Positions 1 through 8,159 of a stretch of 35,902 nucleotides of DNA are shown piece after piece. Both the position numbers and the translations under genes were made by a program. Each line of letters opens with the position of its first letter. Position 1 is the first letter of the stretch. The notes below the pieces were generated by a model. It was given only the letters and a program-made list of their open reading frames with translations. It made no database searches and was not told the DNA's origin. The DNA comes from an uncultured bacterium (GTDB lineage Bacteria > Chloroflexota > Anaerolineae > J036 > Brachytrichaceae), in assembly GCA_903921365.1 (NCBI GenBank), contig CAIXPS010000141.1, forward strand, positions 1 to 35,902, given 5' to 3'.

Positions 1-175
1 GTCTGGAAGGATCGGGGAGGACGCTGAGCGGAAGCCCTGGTTGCTTTCTGGCGCCAAGTAGATTTTGAATCGTGCCAGGCAACTGGTAATAGCAGTAAGA
101 ATCATAGAGCGGCCGAACGAAACCATCCGCATAGGTCGCGCCATTCACCGCGTTGATAGAGTCTTGATTAACCAT
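1..175 (-). CDS. Alkaline phosphatase family protein, N-terminal part (runs off left edge)
   Basis: The minus strand opens with ATG at 175; the codon just before it is an in-frame TAG, so this is the first possible start. The 58 visible residues include NAVNGATYADGFVRPLYDSY, then a Tyr-Cys-Tyr-Tyr stretch and LPGTIQNLLG. I recognise this as the N-terminal region of Chloroflexota-type alkaline phosphatase/phosphodiesterase superfamily proteins, where a 'YDSYCF..IP.T...LL' segment precedes the catalytic domain. The metal-binding and nucleophile motifs lie outside the window, so activity cannot be judged. No Shine-Dalgarno sequence fits, because the hairpin terminator of the preceding gene ends only a few bases upstream. 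The family call rests on a short stretch and memory of the family. Confidence 0.55.
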   Translation of the reverse strand, partial: MVNQDSINAVNGATYADGFVRPLYDSYCYYQLPGTIQNLLGARKQPGLPLSVLPDPSR

Positions 176-178
176 CTA

Positions 179-219
179 ATAAAAAACAACCGGCGCGCAT
201 GGCTTGCGCACCGGTTGTT
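179..219 (-). terminator. Rho-independent terminator after the NERD-like gene
   Basis: On the minus strand a stem of about 15 bp (AACAACCGG.GCGCA against its complement, one mismatch) with a 5-nt loop is followed by a T-rich run. It sits just after the stop at 228 of the NERD-like gene and ends only a few bases before the ATG at 175. Confidence 0.85.
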
Positions 220-227
220 GATGAGCG

Positions 228-980
228 TTATTTGCCCTCAGGCGTTTTCTCCCCGGAAGGTAACTCCGGGGCATTGAGAGCGGCGCGAATCTGCCGCTGG
301 ATTGACTTGGGCACTTCTCTGAGTTTGCCATCTCCGCGCAGATACTCCTTTAATGCAGGTGACCGCAGCACCTTGATTGCAGAGGGTTCGAGATCAAGTT
401 CAGCCTTGGGGTTTGAAAACACAATCACTGCGCGCACGGATATTTTGATATCCGGTAATTTTTCCGTGAAAATCTTGTTAATCTTTGCCATGGAGTCGAT
501 TGCTTCCTGATCAGGGTTGCCAAGAGGTTCATCGCGACCCATCCAGAATGCCAGCACGCCCTGGCGCGACTTCCACTTGCCGCCTTTGTACTCAAGCTTA
601 CCCGCCTGGGTTTTCATAATGAACACCGTGACGCCTCCGGGTTCAATCAGGTAGTAATCCACTGGCTGCTGGAACACCATCAGCGTGAAGGTGCGCTCCA
701 TGCCCTTGAGACACTCGCGCAGAATCATTTCGGGGCGCGTGGCCGCAAGATAACGGTTGCCATAGTACATGCCGACGCGTGAAATGCCAAAGCCTAAAAT
801 CAGGATGACGGTATAGAGGATATAGAACATCCCAAGGTTATCGAGACTGAACAGGCCGATCTGCTGTCCGAACAGGGTCAACAGCAACCCGCCGACCAGA
901 ATGGCGAGTGAGCCGAACAGGGCGATGCGCCCGATCAAGGCCTGGCGTTTTACTTTCTTTTCGTCAATATAGATTCGCAT
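228..980 (-). CDS. Membrane-anchored NERD-like (nuclease-related) domain protein
   Basis: This is a 250-residue protein with two predicted transmembrane helices (about residues 17-40 and 50-70) followed by a soluble domain. The soluble part follows the NERD layout: a strand pair with GGVTVFIMKTQAGKL, a Trp after a short linker, an Asn-Pro plus Gln helix start (NPDQEAIDSM) and a later strand VRAVIVFSN. In typical NERD domains the first strand carries an Glu-x-Lys nuclease pair; here the Lys remains but the Glu position reads Ile/Met. The domain is therefore probably catalytically dead or used for binding (inference). It is the last gene of the plsX-fabF operon, 28 nt after fabF, and is closed by the terminator at 179-219. 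The specific function is unknown. Confidence 0.6.
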   Translation of the reverse strand: MRIYIDEKKVKRQALIGRIALFGSLAILVGGLLLTLFGQQIGLFSLDNLGMFYILYTVILILGFGISRVGMYYGNRYLAATRPEMILRECLKGMERTFTLMVFQQPVDYYLIEPGGVTVFIMKTQAGKLEYKGGKWKSRQGVLAFWMGRDEPLGNPDQEAIDSMAKINKIFTEKLPDIKISVRAVIVFSNPKAELDLEPSAIKVLRSPALKEYLRGDGKLREVPKSIQRQIRAALNAPELPSGEKTPEGK

Positions 981-1008
981 GATTTGTACGCTTTACTGCT
1001 CTGAAGAG

Positions 1009-2289
1009 TCAATCGCGCTCACGCTGATGAGTGAGCGCCGTGTTGGGGTCTACATACTTGCTGAACAAGATGCAGGCGTTTTGTCCGCCCAAACCGAATG
1101 AGTTGGACATGGCGATGTTAACTTCCATTTTGCGCGCTACATTAGGAATATAGTCCAGATCACACTCCGGGTCCAGCGTATTGAGGTTTATCGTCGGTGG
1201 AATGATGCTGTGTTTAATGCTCATCACGGTGCTCAGCGCCTCAATGGCGCCCGCCGCGCCCATCGCATGCCCGACCATCGATTTAGTGCTGCTGACTGGT
1301 ATCCTGTAGGCGTGTTCGCCCATTACTTTCTTTATCGCTGTGGTTTCCAGTGGATCGTTTGTCTGGGTGCCTGAACCATGTGCATTGATGTAATCGATCT
1401 GGCGAGGAGTCACCCTTGAGTCTTCGAGCGCCCATTGCATCGCGCGTATGGCGCCGCCGGCTTGTGGATCGGGTATCGCGATATGATACGCGTCAGACGA
1501 GAGTCCCATTCCGAGGACTTCGGCGTATATCTTTGCGCCGCGAGCGAGCGCGTGCTGTAGTTCCTCGAGAACCAGGATGACGCACCCTTCGCTGTAGACA
1601 AATCCATCGCGCGTCTTGTCAAAAGGTCGACCGGCCTGCTGGGGCTGGTCGTTGTGATGGCTGCTTAACACACGCATGAGAGAGAAGGCCACGATAGCCC
1701 CTTCGATCACCGTTGCTTCTACACCGCCAGCGAAGACAACCTCTGCTTTGCCCAGTTTGATTAACTCTGCGCCATCGCCAATCGCCTCGGTGCCAGAGGC
1801 GCATGCGGCCACCGGCGTCTTGAGCGGGCCCTTGGCGCCTAGATAGGTGCTGACGTGATGACTGGGGGCGTTTGGCAGTGCGGCAGGCAAAGCAAACGGG
1901 TTGGTGCGCTTGTAGCCGAATTGGCGGTAGTCCAGCATCCCGGCATCAATCGTTTCAAACCCGCCGAGAGCAGTTCCAATCACGACGCCTGTGCGTTCGG
2001 CCTTCACTTCCTTGCCAATAACAAGCCCTGCATCATGGCATGCTTCCTTGGCCGCTGCCACGGCAAAGTGCGAACACCGCGCCATGCGGCGCGCCTCTTT
2101 GGGCTCCAGATACTTCAGCGGGTCGAACCCCTTTACCTCGCCCGCAATGTGCACCGGCAATGGGCTTGAGTCAAACTGGGTGATGAGGCCAATCCCGCTG
2201 CGTCCTTCGACCAGCCCTTGCCAGGTGGTCGGAGTGTCGAGTCCAAGATTAGTAATTGCCCCGATGCCGGTAACAACAACCCGGCGCAT
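1009..2289 (-). CDS. fabF: 3-oxoacyl-[acyl-carrier-protein] synthase II
   Basis: Condensing enzyme of type II fatty-acid synthesis that extends acyl-ACP with malonyl-ACP in the cytoplasm. From the ATG at 2289 it has 426 residues. The thiolase-fold triad falls at the classical positions: Cys163 in AACASGTEA, His304 in NAHGSGTQTNDP and His341 in VGHAMGAAGA, with Lys336 nearby. The frame stays open upstream to 2439, but the extra 50 residues are Arg-rich and unlike FabF, and the family normally begins at MRRVVVTGIG, so I use 2289. The gene lies 173 nt after plsX and 28 nt before the NERD-like gene. No fabD, fabG or acpP is adjacent. Confidence 0.93.
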   Translation of the reverse strand: MRRVVVTGIGAITNLGLDTPTTWQGLVEGRSGIGLITQFDSSPLPVHIAGEVKGFDPLKYLEPKEARRMARCSHFAVAAAKEACHDAGLVIGKEVKAERTGVVIGTALGGFETIDAGMLDYRQFGYKRTNPFALPAALPNAPSHHVSTYLGAKGPLKTPVAACASGTEAIGDGAELIKLGKAEVVFAGGVEATVIEGAIVAFSLMRVLSSHHNDQPQQAGRPFDKTRDGFVYSEGCVILVLEELQHALARGAKIYAEVLGMGLSSDAYHIAIPDPQAGGAIRAMQWALEDSRVTPRQIDYINAHGSGTQTNDPLETTAIKKVMGEHAYRIPVSSTKSMVGHAMGAAGAIEALSTVMSIKHSIIPPTINLNTLDPECDLDYIPNVARKMEVNIAMSNSFGLGGQNACILFSKYVDPNTALTHQRERD

Positions 2290-2462
2290 TTGAGGGGCGC
2301 CCCCGTTACGCGCGCCACGATTTGCGCGCTGGCGCCATATTGTGTAATTCTTGCGCGCGCGGCGCACTTTATCACTTGCGAAGGAGGCGAGGCCGCCAAA
2401 CCTGCGCCTTACACCGGAGAATCTTTTTGCTCGTGCCATAATGCTGAATCAGCCCGGCGCCG

Positions 2463-3494
2463 TTAAACGGATGCGCCTTTGGCCTTATCTGTTATCCCTG
2501 TTTGTGGTAATGCGGCTAAACCTTTCTCAATCGCGTCTACGACGCCTTTATCGACTGCGTTAGCCGCCACACGCAGGGCTGAGCGGACAGCGCGCGCATT
2601 GCTGCGTCCATGTCCAATAATGACAACACCATCCACGCCCAAAAGAGGCGCACCCCCGATCTCCTCGTAATCGGTGCGCTTCTTCATGCGTTTAATTGCA
2701 TCCTTAATCAAGAGGCCGCCGAGTTTGCCCATCGATGTGCGCATCACTTCTTCGCGCAGCATTGTCTGGACCATGCTGGACATCCCTTCGGAGAGCTTAA
2801 TGATGACATTCCCTGTGAAGCCATCGGTGACATACACGTCAGCGTAACCAGTCGGGATGTGGCGCCCCTCGGCGTTGCCGATGAAGTTAATCGGACTGCG
2901 TTTCAGGATCTGGTGGACTTCCTGGACAAGCTGGCTGCCTTTCGTCTCTTCTTCGCCGTTTGATACCAGGGCGACTGTGGGGTTGCGGATACCGAGCACA
3001 CGCTCGGCATAAATGCTGCCCATCAGCGCGAATTGAACCAGATACTCGGGTTTGCAGTCCGTATTCGCCCCGACATCCAGGATCAGGCACCAGCCATGCA
3101 CCGTAGGGTACACTACCGACAATGCTGCCCGGTGAATCCCCGGAATGCGACCCAGCCTGAGCAGGGCGGCGGCCATGGCTGCGCCCGTATTACCCATCGT
3201 GACGAACGCATCGGCTTCGCCGCGCTTTACCATCTCCATGCCCACGACTATCGAACTGTTCTTTTTTGACTTTACGGCGGCAGCGGGATGTTCGTCCATC
3301 TCGATGACGTCCGGGGCGTGAACGATTGGCAGCGTAAGGTTTGCCGTGTTGTGCTGAACGAGCAAAGGCCGGAGCACTTCTTGTCGTCCGACCATCACAA
3401 TCTCATATCCAAACTCGCGCGCGGTGTTGACCGCGGCTTCGACATTGACGGCGGGCGCAAAGTCGCCGCCCATCGCATCCAGTACGATTTTCAT
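2463..3494 (-). CDS. plsX: Phosphate acyltransferase
   Basis: PlsX converts acyl-ACP plus phosphate into acyl-phosphate, the donor for PlsY in membrane phospholipid synthesis. The 343-residue length is normal. The start MKIVLDAMGGDFAP is the family signature; DVGANTDCKPEYLVQFA and NPTVALVSNGEEETKG are further conserved blocks. The ATG at 3494 follows the LON-domain gene by 18 nt and has only a weak GGGAAA ribosome-binding site, so translation probably depends on operon context. Pairing with fabF is common in bacteria and supports a lipid-synthesis operon. Confidence 0.95.
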   Translation of the reverse strand: MKIVLDAMGGDFAPAVNVEAAVNTAREFGYEIVMVGRQEVLRPLLVQHNTANLTLPIVHAPDVIEMDEHPAAAVKSKKNSSIVVGMEMVKRGEADAFVTMGNTGAAMAAALLRLGRIPGIHRAALSVVYPTVHGWCLILDVGANTDCKPEYLVQFALMGSIYAERVLGIRNPTVALVSNGEEETKGSQLVQEVHQILKRSPINFIGNAEGRHIPTGYADVYVTDGFTGNVIIKLSEGMSSMVQTMLREEVMRTSMGKLGGLLIKDAIKRMKKRTDYEEIGGAPLLGVDGVVIIGHGRSNARAVRSALRVAANAVDKGVVDAIEKGLAALPQTGITDKAKGASV

Positions 3495-3512
3495 CTGTGT
3501 TTCCCGGTGTTT

Positions 3513-4172
3513 TCAGTTAAGAGAGAAAATGGATTGGTCAATCTCCGCAGGAGGACGTATCGAGCCGTTCATGATTTGAAGGGCGAGCAGCTCGGTTTTC
3601 AGCATTTCGGCTTCCTCGTGCAAAAGATCACTGACGCTCTCTGTAGCAAGAAGGAGTTGTTTCTGCGGCAACGGGAGTTGCAATGCGATCGCAGCAAAAA
3701 TCGCCAGTGCGGTGCTGTCGCCGGGAAACTGATCGAATTTGAGCTTGACGTCGCTTAAGTTGGACAACAGCGTCAGATACTTGCGAAGCCTCGTCATGAC
3801 GCTGTGCGCCAACTCGGCAGATGTTTGCGTTTCTTCGGTGAATGGGTAGAAAACCGCGTTGCCAATCAGGTACTTGTCTTCGCCCTCATACACATTCTGA
3901 AGTATGAAGCGTTCTACGCCGACTGTGAGGATGTTCATGCGCCCATCGGGCAATCGCTCAACCTGCGTAATTCGGGCTGCGGTTCCAATAGTGTGCGGAG
4001 AGTTGTTGTCATCCTCATCAACCAGCACTACTCCGAAAGGCTGGCTTTGCTCGATACACCGCTGAATCATAATCCGGTAACGGGGTTCAAATACGCGCAA
4101 AGGCAGCGTTTGTCCGGGGAACAGGACAACGTTTAGCGGGAATAGCGGCAGGTCCATAATACCGGCTTTCAT
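3513..4172 (-). CDS. LON substrate-binding-domain protein (stand-alone)
   Basis: This 219-residue protein is built from the Lon protease N-terminal domain without the ATPase or protease parts. The hallmark is LPLFPLNVVLFPGQTLPL followed by RVFEPRYR near the start, and a helical C-terminal half. The open frame extends to 4295, but the upstream part is encoded by AT-rich repeat-bearing DNA. ATG 4172 has a good AAGGAG ribosome-binding site at 4180-4185, seven nucleotides away, so I use it. Such proteins are thought to bind substrates or partners; the exact role is not established. It is the first gene of the plsX-fabF operon and diverges from araB. Confidence 0.85.
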   Translation of the reverse strand: MKAGIMDLPLFPLNVVLFPGQTLPLRVFEPRYRIMIQRCIEQSQPFGVVLVDEDDNNSPHTIGTAARITQVERLPDGRMNILTVGVERFILQNVYEGEDKYLIGNAVFYPFTEETQTSAELAHSVMTRLRKYLTLLSNLSDVKLKFDQFPGDSTALAIFAAIALQLPLPQKQLLLATESVSDLLHEEAEMLKTELLALQIMNGSIRPPAEIDQSIFSLN

Positions 4173-4195
4173 CTCATCTCTCCTTAACCGTGGCA

Positions 4196-4201
4196 ATTCT
4201 A
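4196..4201 (-). promoter_or_regulatory. Possible -10 element for the LON-plsX-fabF operon
   Basis: On the minus strand a TAGAAT hexamer would place the transcription start near 4188, just ahead of the strong ribosome-binding site at 4180-4185. No convincing -35 box is seen at standard spacing, so this is tentative. Confidence 0.3.
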
Positions 4202-4228
4202 ACATTGTCATGCAAACTATCGCACAAT

Positions 4229-4237
4229 TGCTACAAT
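4229..4237 (+). promoter_or_regulatory. Possible extended -10 promoter for the araB operon
   Basis: TGCTACAAT fits an extended -10 (TGnTATAAT-like) on the plus strand. TTGTCA at 4205-4210 is too far (21 nt) for a normal -35. A transcript from here would carry the inverted heptamer arrays in its leader. Confidence 0.3.
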
Positions 4238-4247
4238 AAGTGTGAGA

Positions 4248-4341
4248 TATGAAGTGCGAAGTATGAAGTATGATCGCCCTGAGTTCATAACTCATAATTC
4301 ATGCCTCATACTTCATAACTCATACTTCGTACTTCATAATT
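4248..4341. repeat. Inverted pair of heptamer arrays
   Basis: From 4248 to 4275 the DNA reads as TATGAAG-type 7-mers (TATGAAG, TGCGAAG, TATGAAG, TATGATC). From 4286 to 4341 it reads as eight consecutive 7-mers of the opposite orientation: CATAACT, CATAATT, CATGCCT, CATACTT, CATAACT, CATACTT, CGTACTT, CATAATT. The two arrays can pair into a long imperfect hairpin. The same heptamer words recur at 12359-12426. Confidence 0.9.
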
Positions 4342-4362
4342 TCCTAATAAAGGAGCGTCTGA

Positions 4363-6036
4363 ATGTCATCTACTCGGTATGCCATAGGGGTTGACTTTGG
4401 GACGCTATCGGGGCGCGTGGTGCTGGTGCGCGTCGCTGATGGCGTTGAAGTTGCTTCATCGGTTTCTGAATACTCTCATGGAGTGATCGATGAGCGATTG
4501 CCGGAGAGTAATGTGGCGCTCGAACCGGACTGGGCCTTGCAGGACCCGGATGATTATCTGCGAGTGTTCGGGCAGGCCATCCCTGACGTTCTAGAGAAGT
4601 CGGGTGTGAAGCCCGAAGAGATTGTCGGGGTCGGAATTGATTTCACCGCCTGCACGATGCTGCCGGCTTTGCGAGACGGCACACCGCTCGCCAGAGTTCC
4701 GCAGTGGCGGGCGAACCCGCATGCGTGGGTAAAGCTCTGGAAGCATCACGCTGCCCAGCCAGAGGCGGACAAGATCAATCGGACAGCACAGGAGATGCAG
4801 GAGCCCTGGCTGCCCCGGTATGGCGGAAAGATTTCGTCTGAGTGGTTCTTTTCGAAGGCCTTGCAGATACTGGATGAAGCGCCAGACGTTTATGCCGCTT
4901 CCGACCGATTCATCGAAGCTGCGGACTGGGTGGTCTGGCAACTGACGGGTGTTGAAACGCGCAACACCTGCACCGCCGGGTATAAGGCGATCTGGTCGAA
5001 GCGCGATGGTTTCCCCAGCAATGCCTTTTTCGGGGCGTTGGATGCGCGCTTTGAACATGTGGTTGACGACAAGATGAGCCGGACGCTGACCCCAATCGGG
5101 TCGTGCGCCGGCGTGCTTACGCCTGAAGCTGCGGCGCTCACGCACCTGCTGCCCGGCACACCCGTTGCGGTCGCCAACGTCGATGCGCACGTGGCCGTGC
5201 CGGCCTGCACTATTACCACGCCGGGAAGCCTGGTCTCTATCATGGGAACCAGCACCTGCGATATGCTTCTATCGAATACCGAAGCGCAGATCGAGGGCAT
5301 GTGCGGTTACACCGAAGATGGGATTGTGCAGGGCTATCTCGGTTATGAAGCCGGCCAGTCATGCGTTGGCGATGGGTTTGGGTGGTTTGTCGAGAACGGC
5401 GTCCCTCCCCGATACTTTGAGGAAGCCCAGGCATCCGCACGGACAATCCATCAGGTGCTTGAGGCTTATGCTGCGCGACTGAAACCGGGTCAATCCGGAT
5501 TGATCGCACTCGATTGGTGGAATGGAAATCGTTCGATCCTGGTGGATGCAGAACTGAGCGCGGTCGTCGTCGGGATAACGCTCGCAACCACGGCGCCCGA
5601 CATCTACCGCGCCTGGCTTGAAGCCACCGCGTTTGGCCGGCGTGTGATCATCGAGAGCATGGTAAAGGGCGGTCTGGAGGTGAATGAGATCATCGCGTGT
5701 GGTGGATTACCTGAGCGCAACAAACTGTTAATGCAGATCTATGCCGACGTCACGGGTCTCCCGATTAAAGTGGCTGCATCCTCAAATGCTTCAGCGTTGG
5801 GGAGCGCAATGTTTGGCGCAGTGGCGGCGGGCAAGGTGAAGGGCGGTTATGATTCGATCCGCGAAGCGGCAGAGAAGATGGCGCACCTGAAAGAGGAGGT
5901 CTTCAACCCCGATTTATCCAACAAAGAGATGTACGACGCTCTGTATGCAGAATATGTTCGGCTGCATGATTATTTTGGTCGTGATTCGCACAGCACGGTG
6001 AAGCGGCTGCGTGAATTGCGCAAGAGCGTCGTTTAG
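4363..6036 (+). CDS. araB: L-ribulokinase (FGGY family)
   Basis: Phosphorylates L-ribulose to L-ribulose 5-phosphate in the cytoplasm. The 557-residue length matches AraB. Visible family blocks are GVDFGTLSGRVVLVRV (ATPase phosphate 1), GIDFTACTMLPA, PQWRANPHAWVKLWKHH, EAADWVVWQLTG, IMGTSTCDM (phosphate 2), ALDWWNGNRS and the C-terminal GGLPERNKLLMQ. The start has a good AAAGGAGCG ribosome-binding site. It is the first gene of a plus-strand run with a sugar isomerase/epimerase, lepB and araD. No araA (arabinose isomerase) lies in the window. Confidence 0.92.
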   Translation: MSSTRYAIGVDFGTLSGRVVLVRVADGVEVASSVSEYSHGVIDERLPESNVALEPDWALQDPDDYLRVFGQAIPDVLEKSGVKPEEIVGVGIDFTACTMLPALRDGTPLARVPQWRANPHAWVKLWKHHAAQPEADKINRTAQEMQEPWLPRYGGKISSEWFFSKALQILDEAPDVYAASDRFIEAADWVVWQLTGVETRNTCTAGYKAIWSKRDGFPSNAFFGALDARFEHVVDDKMSRTLTPIGSCAGVLTPEAAALTHLLPGTPVAVANVDAHVAVPACTITTPGSLVSIMGTSTCDMLLSNTEAQIEGMCGYTEDGIVQGYLGYEAGQSCVGDGFGWFVENGVPPRYFEEAQASARTIHQVLEAYAARLKPGQSGLIALDWWNGNRSILVDAELSAVVVGITLATTAPDIYRAWLEATAFGRRVIIESMVKGGLEVNEIIACGGLPERNKLLMQIYADVTGLPIKVAASSNASALGSAMFGAVAAGKVKGGYDSIREAAEKMAHLKEEVFNPDLSNKEMYDALYAEYVRLHDYFGRDSHSTVKRLRELRKSVV

Positions 6037-6041
6037 TTATC

Positions 6042-6074
6042 AATCCAGTTCGAATTAATAAATCCAGTTCAATT
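6042..6074. repeat. Short direct repeat in the araB-isomerase gap
   Basis: AATCCAGTTC followed by AATT (with one extra G in the first copy) occurs twice, at 6042-6056 and 6061-6074. Confidence 0.7.
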
Positions 6075-6103
6075 CAGTTTATTCCAAACAAGGACGACAA
6101 AAA

Positions 6104-6868
6104 ATGCGCAAGATAGCTTTGCAGCTTTACACGGTGCGCGAGATGGCGCAAAAAGACTTTATCGGCACATTAAAGCAGGTTGCCGCAATAGGATACAAGG
6201 GCATTGAGGCTGGCGGAACACTGGGCGGGCTGCCGGTCAAGGAACTCAGGGATATCCTTGATGACCTGGGGCTCATATTTGTAGGCGGCCACATTGGCGT
6301 TAACAACATCAACCATGGGCTGGAAGAAACGTTAAGTGATTATGCAGCCCTGGGCGCCCGGTATATTGGCACTGCCTGGCTGCCAGAAGAATATCGCAAA
6401 GATATAGTGAGTTGGCAGAGGGCGGGGCGGTTGATGGAGAAGGCGGCGACGATGTGCATCAAGCATGACCTCGTTTTCTTCCACCATAACCACAACATGG
6501 AATTCGTCAAATATGACGATGGCCGGTATGGCTTCGACGTATTACTCGACGCCACGGACCCCTACCTCGTCAAGGCGGAGTTGGATGTTTATTGGGCAAA
6601 AGTCGCGGATGTTGATCCAGTCGCCTACCTCAAGCATCTGAACGGACGCGCCCCGCTCGTGCATATCAAAGATATGACAGCCGATGAGAGCAGGACCTAC
6701 GAGATTGTCGGCGCGGGCGTCATCGATTTCCCAGCGATCTTCGCGGCGGGCGATCAGCTTGACGTTGACTGGTACATTGTTGAGCAGGACCAGACGCCCA
6801 AGGGAGAGATCGAGAGCGCGCGCGCCAGTTATAACAACATCGTCGCGCGAGGGTGGTTAGGGAAATAA
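6104..6868 (+). CDS. Sugar phosphate isomerase/epimerase, xylose isomerase-like TIM barrel
   Basis: This 254-residue protein belongs to the AP2Ec/xylose-isomerase-like TIM-barrel superfamily (COG1082). The opening IALQLYTVRE and the central FFHHNHNMEF are typical; ELDVYW, VHIKDM and the late IVEQDQ give further metal-site acid and histidine residues. AAGGA at 6090-6094 is the ribosome-binding site. Its place between araB and araD suggests a pentose or pentose-phosphate substrate, for example a 3-epimerase feeding AraD or a substitute for the missing AraA. That is inference, since this superfamily is diverse and sequence alone does not fix the substrate. Confidence 0.8.
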   Translation: MRKIALQLYTVREMAQKDFIGTLKQVAAIGYKGIEAGGTLGGLPVKELRDILDDLGLIFVGGHIGVNNINHGLEETLSDYAALGARYIGTAWLPEEYRKDIVSWQRAGRLMEKAATMCIKHDLVFFHHNHNMEFVKYDDGRYGFDVLLDATDPYLVKAELDVYWAKVADVDPVAYLKHLNGRAPLVHIKDMTADESRTYEIVGAGVIDFPAIFAAGDQLDVDWYIVEQDQTPKGEIESARASYNNIVARGWLGK

Positions 6869-6902
6869 GGCGCTGCGCGCCTGTGTGCGACAATTTGCCA
6901 CT

Positions 6903-7499
6903 ATGCAAGTGAATACGGACGTAGTTGCGGACAATGACCGCGAAAGACGGCAAGATATATCCGAAGAAGCGCCTCAGTCACGAGGTAAGGCTATCTTGCG
7001 CGATATCGTTGAAACGGTCGTGCTGTTTCTGGTAGTTTTTACCTTATCGCAGCTTTTGCTCGGGAATTTCATGATCGAACAGCGTAGCGCATGGCCGCAC
7101 TACATCCCCGGGGATCGAATTCTGGTGGATAAAGTGTTTTATCACCTGACCAGGCTGAATCGCGGCGACATGATCGTTGGCAAGTGGCAGTCAGACACCA
7201 CGGACGTGTTTAAGCGCGTGATCGGACTGCCCGGCGAAAAGGTGGAAATCGTCAACAACAAAGTGTTGATCAACGGCGCTGTATTGCCGGAGCCATACCT
7301 CGAACCAGGTGTATTTACGGCGTTACAGATCTCCGGCAAAAACACCTGGCAATTAGGTCCAGATGAGTACTTTGTCATGGGAGATAACCGCATCGAAAGC
7401 GGCGACTCGCGATCGCATGGTTCAATGCTGGCGAAGGATATTGTGGGGCATGCCTGGATCCGCTACTGGCCGCTAAACAAGTTTTCGCTCATCAAGTGA
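6903..7499 (+). CDS. lepB: Signal peptidase I
   Basis: Membrane-bound serine protease that removes signal peptides from exported proteins. From ATG 6903 it has 198 residues, with one transmembrane helix at about 35-55. The catalytic Ser is at about residue 62 in QRSAWPHYIPGD, which aligns with the usual SMxPTLxxGD but has Ala in place of Met. The catalytic Lys is at about 104 in FKRVIGLPGE, and the box GDNRIESGDSRSHG is complete. An in-frame GTG at 6885 is an alternative start; neither has a clear ribosome-binding site, and GACAAT eight bases before ATG 6903 could allow a leaderless start. Its position inside a pentose operon is unusual. Confidence 0.9.
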   Translation: MQVNTDVVADNDRERRQDISEEAPQSRGKAILRDIVETVVLFLVVFTLSQLLLGNFMIEQRSAWPHYIPGDRILVDKVFYHLTRLNRGDMIVGKWQSDTTDVFKRVIGLPGEKVEIVNNKVLINGAVLPEPYLEPGVFTALQISGKNTWQLGPDEYFVMGDNRIESGDSRSHGSMLAKDIVGHAWIRYWPLNKFSLIK

Positions 7500-7509
7500 A
7501 GTAATAGCC

Positions 7510-8154
7510 ATGTTGGAACAACTGAGACAGCAAGTTTATGACATGCACATGGAGCTCCCCAGGTATAACCTGGTGGTGTGGACGATGGGCAATGTCAGCG
7601 CGCGCGACCCCGAGACGGGCTTGATCGTGATTAAGCCAAGCGGTGTGCGATTTGAGGACCTTCACCCAGAGGACATGGTCATCATCGACATGGACGCGAA
7701 CGTGGTCGAAGGCAAGTATAAGTATTCGAGCGACACACTTACACATCTGTACGTCTATCGTCACCGCCCCGATGTGAACGGCGTCGTGCATACGCACTCC
7801 ACTTTCGCCACTGCCTTCGCCGCAGTGGGTAAGCCGATCCCATGTTTCCTCACGGGAATGGCCGACGAGTTTGGCGGGCCGATTCCGGTCGGCGGCTTCA
7901 GCTTGATTGGCGGGATTGAGATTGGAAAAGTGATCGTCGAGAGCATCGGCAGCAGCAAAGCGATCCTGATGCAGAATCACGGCGTCTTTACAATCGGTAA
8001 GACGGCAAAGGATGCCGTCAAAGCCGCTGTGATGGCCGAAGATGCGGCGCGCACCTCCTATTACGCCATGCAGCTTGGAACGCCGCTACCCATCTCAGCA
8101 GAGAACGTCGCCTCGCTGTATGACCGGTACAGCAATGTGTACGGGCAACATTAG
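7510..8154 (+). CDS. araD: L-ribulose-5-phosphate 4-epimerase / class II aldolase family
   Basis: Interconverts L-ribulose 5-phosphate and D-xylulose 5-phosphate, linking arabinose-type pentoses to the pentose phosphate pathway. The 214-residue protein has GNVSARD and IKPSGV phosphate-site motifs, Asp75 in SSDTLTH, zinc ligands His94 and His96 in VVHTHSTFATAFA, and a further His157 in MQNHGVF. The C-terminal YDRYSNVYGQ resembles the AraD tail with its catalytic Tyr. It begins 10 nt after lepB. Linkage with araB favours AraD over fuculose-phosphate aldolase or other class II aldolases. Its stop is only 5 bp from the stop of the convergent GNAT gene. Confidence 0.85.
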   Translation: MLEQLRQQVYDMHMELPRYNLVVWTMGNVSARDPETGLIVIKPSGVRFEDLHPEDMVIIDMDANVVEGKYKYSSDTLTHLYVYRHRPDVNGVVHTHSTFATAFAAVGKPIPCFLTGMADEFGGPIPVGGFSLIGGIEIGKVIVESIGSSKAILMQNHGVFTIGKTAKDAVKAAVMAEDAARTSYYAMQLGTPLPISAENVASLYDRYSNVYGQH

Positions 8155-8159
8155 CAGCA

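Noticed and set aside
2290-2439. N-terminal 50-codon extension of fabF
   Set aside because: The frame is open from ATG 2439, but the residues are Arg-rich, unlike FabF, lack a good ribosome-binding site, and catalytic residue numbering fits the start at 2289.
4173-4295. Longer start for the LON-domain protein
   Set aside because: The extra 41 codons cover AT-rich repeat and promoter-like DNA, while ATG 4172 has an optimal ribosome-binding site.
4286-4341. CRISPR-like regular array
   Set aside because: The unit is only 7 bp with no spacers, and no cas genes are present.
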